DNA of 13,617 nucleotides from an uncultured Magnetococcales bacterium (GTDB taxonomy: Bacteria > Pseudomonadota > Magnetococcia > Magnetococcales > Magnetaquicoccaceae): positions 1-13,617 of the forward strand of contig CAIWLA010000592.1 of NCBI GenBank assembly GCA_903913345.1. The letters are read 5' to 3'. How positions within the stretch are numbered: position 1 is the stretch's first letter; every line of letters begins with the position of its first letter. Both the position numbers and the translations under genes were made by a program. Shown here in pieces: positions 13,584 through 13,617 of the stretch. The notes under the pieces are model-generated. The model was not told where the DNA came from, did not search any database, and saw only the letters and a program-made list of their open reading frames with translations.

Positions 13584-13617
13584 ATGAAACAGACAGTCCA
13601 AATCTTATTGGATGAGG
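13584..13617 (+). CDS. Start of an unidentified gene (3' partial)
   Basis: ATG at 13584 begins MKQTVQILLDE and runs off the window end. AGAGAG at 13571-13576 is a fair ribosome site seven bases upstream. Eleven residues are too few to assign a family. A GTCC-GAA-GGAC mini-hairpin at 13550-13560 lies just before the ribosome site. The rightward promoters at 13063-13091 and 13147-13174 could drive it through a long leader. Confidence 0.4.
   Translation, partial: MKQTVQILLDE

Noticed and set aside
13244..13615. 123-codon plus-strand frame near the window end
   Set aside because: It crosses the start of the better supported gene at 13584, has no ribosome site and encodes a non-homologous polar sequence.

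Overview
This window looks like chromosomal DNA of a GC-rich proteobacterium. The xseB-ispA-dxs order is a common proteobacterial arrangement, the start sites carry GGAGG-type ribosome binding sites, and genes are packed with ATGA and TGATG overlaps. I cannot name the genus from sequence alone.

Layout. (1) Positions 1-335 hold the 3' end of a sensor histidine kinase (ATPase domain only). (2) Positions 485-3541 hold a tight three-gene plus-strand unit: an AMP-forming acyl-CoA synthetase, an HD-domain phosphohydrolase and a protein with two GNAT domains, joined by 8-nt and 1-nt overlaps. (3) Positions 3678-9357 encode a CusCBA/CzcCBA-type heavy-metal efflux system: TolC-like outer-membrane protein, membrane fusion protein with an N-terminal heavy-metal-binding domain, and RND pump. 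The pump keeps the three methionines and the charged residues known from Escherichia coli CusA, which points to Cu(I)/Ag(I). (4) On the minus strand, positions 12683 down to 9335 encode XseB, farnesyl diphosphate synthase, DXS and a SemiSWEET sugar transporter; the last gene meets the pump gene tail to tail with a 23-nt overlap. (5) Positions 12684-13583 are mostly non-coding and hold candidate promoters, an inverted-repeat element and structured sequence ahead of a gene that begins at 13584 and runs off the window.

The most notable observation is that the efflux operon is interrupted by in-frame TAG codons and nothing else. One TAG (8650) splits the pump at residue 813, and the open frame continues to a full length of 1047 residues, the length of E. 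coli CusA. Another TAG (6152) removes a conserved tail from the fusion protein. A third TAG (6191) follows; if all were read through, the fusion protein would end at a TGA overlapping the pump's ATG, the same ATGA junction as between the first two genes. Two other genes here (dxs, SemiSWEET) end normally at TAG, so wholesale reassignment of UAG is unlikely. Nonsense decay, amber suppression or sequence error remain open.

Other points of interest are a 17-codon reading frame with an internal perfect hairpin coupled to the first efflux gene, and a 159-bp inverted-repeat element with a possible TTGG target duplication and a good outward-facing sigma70-like promoter.
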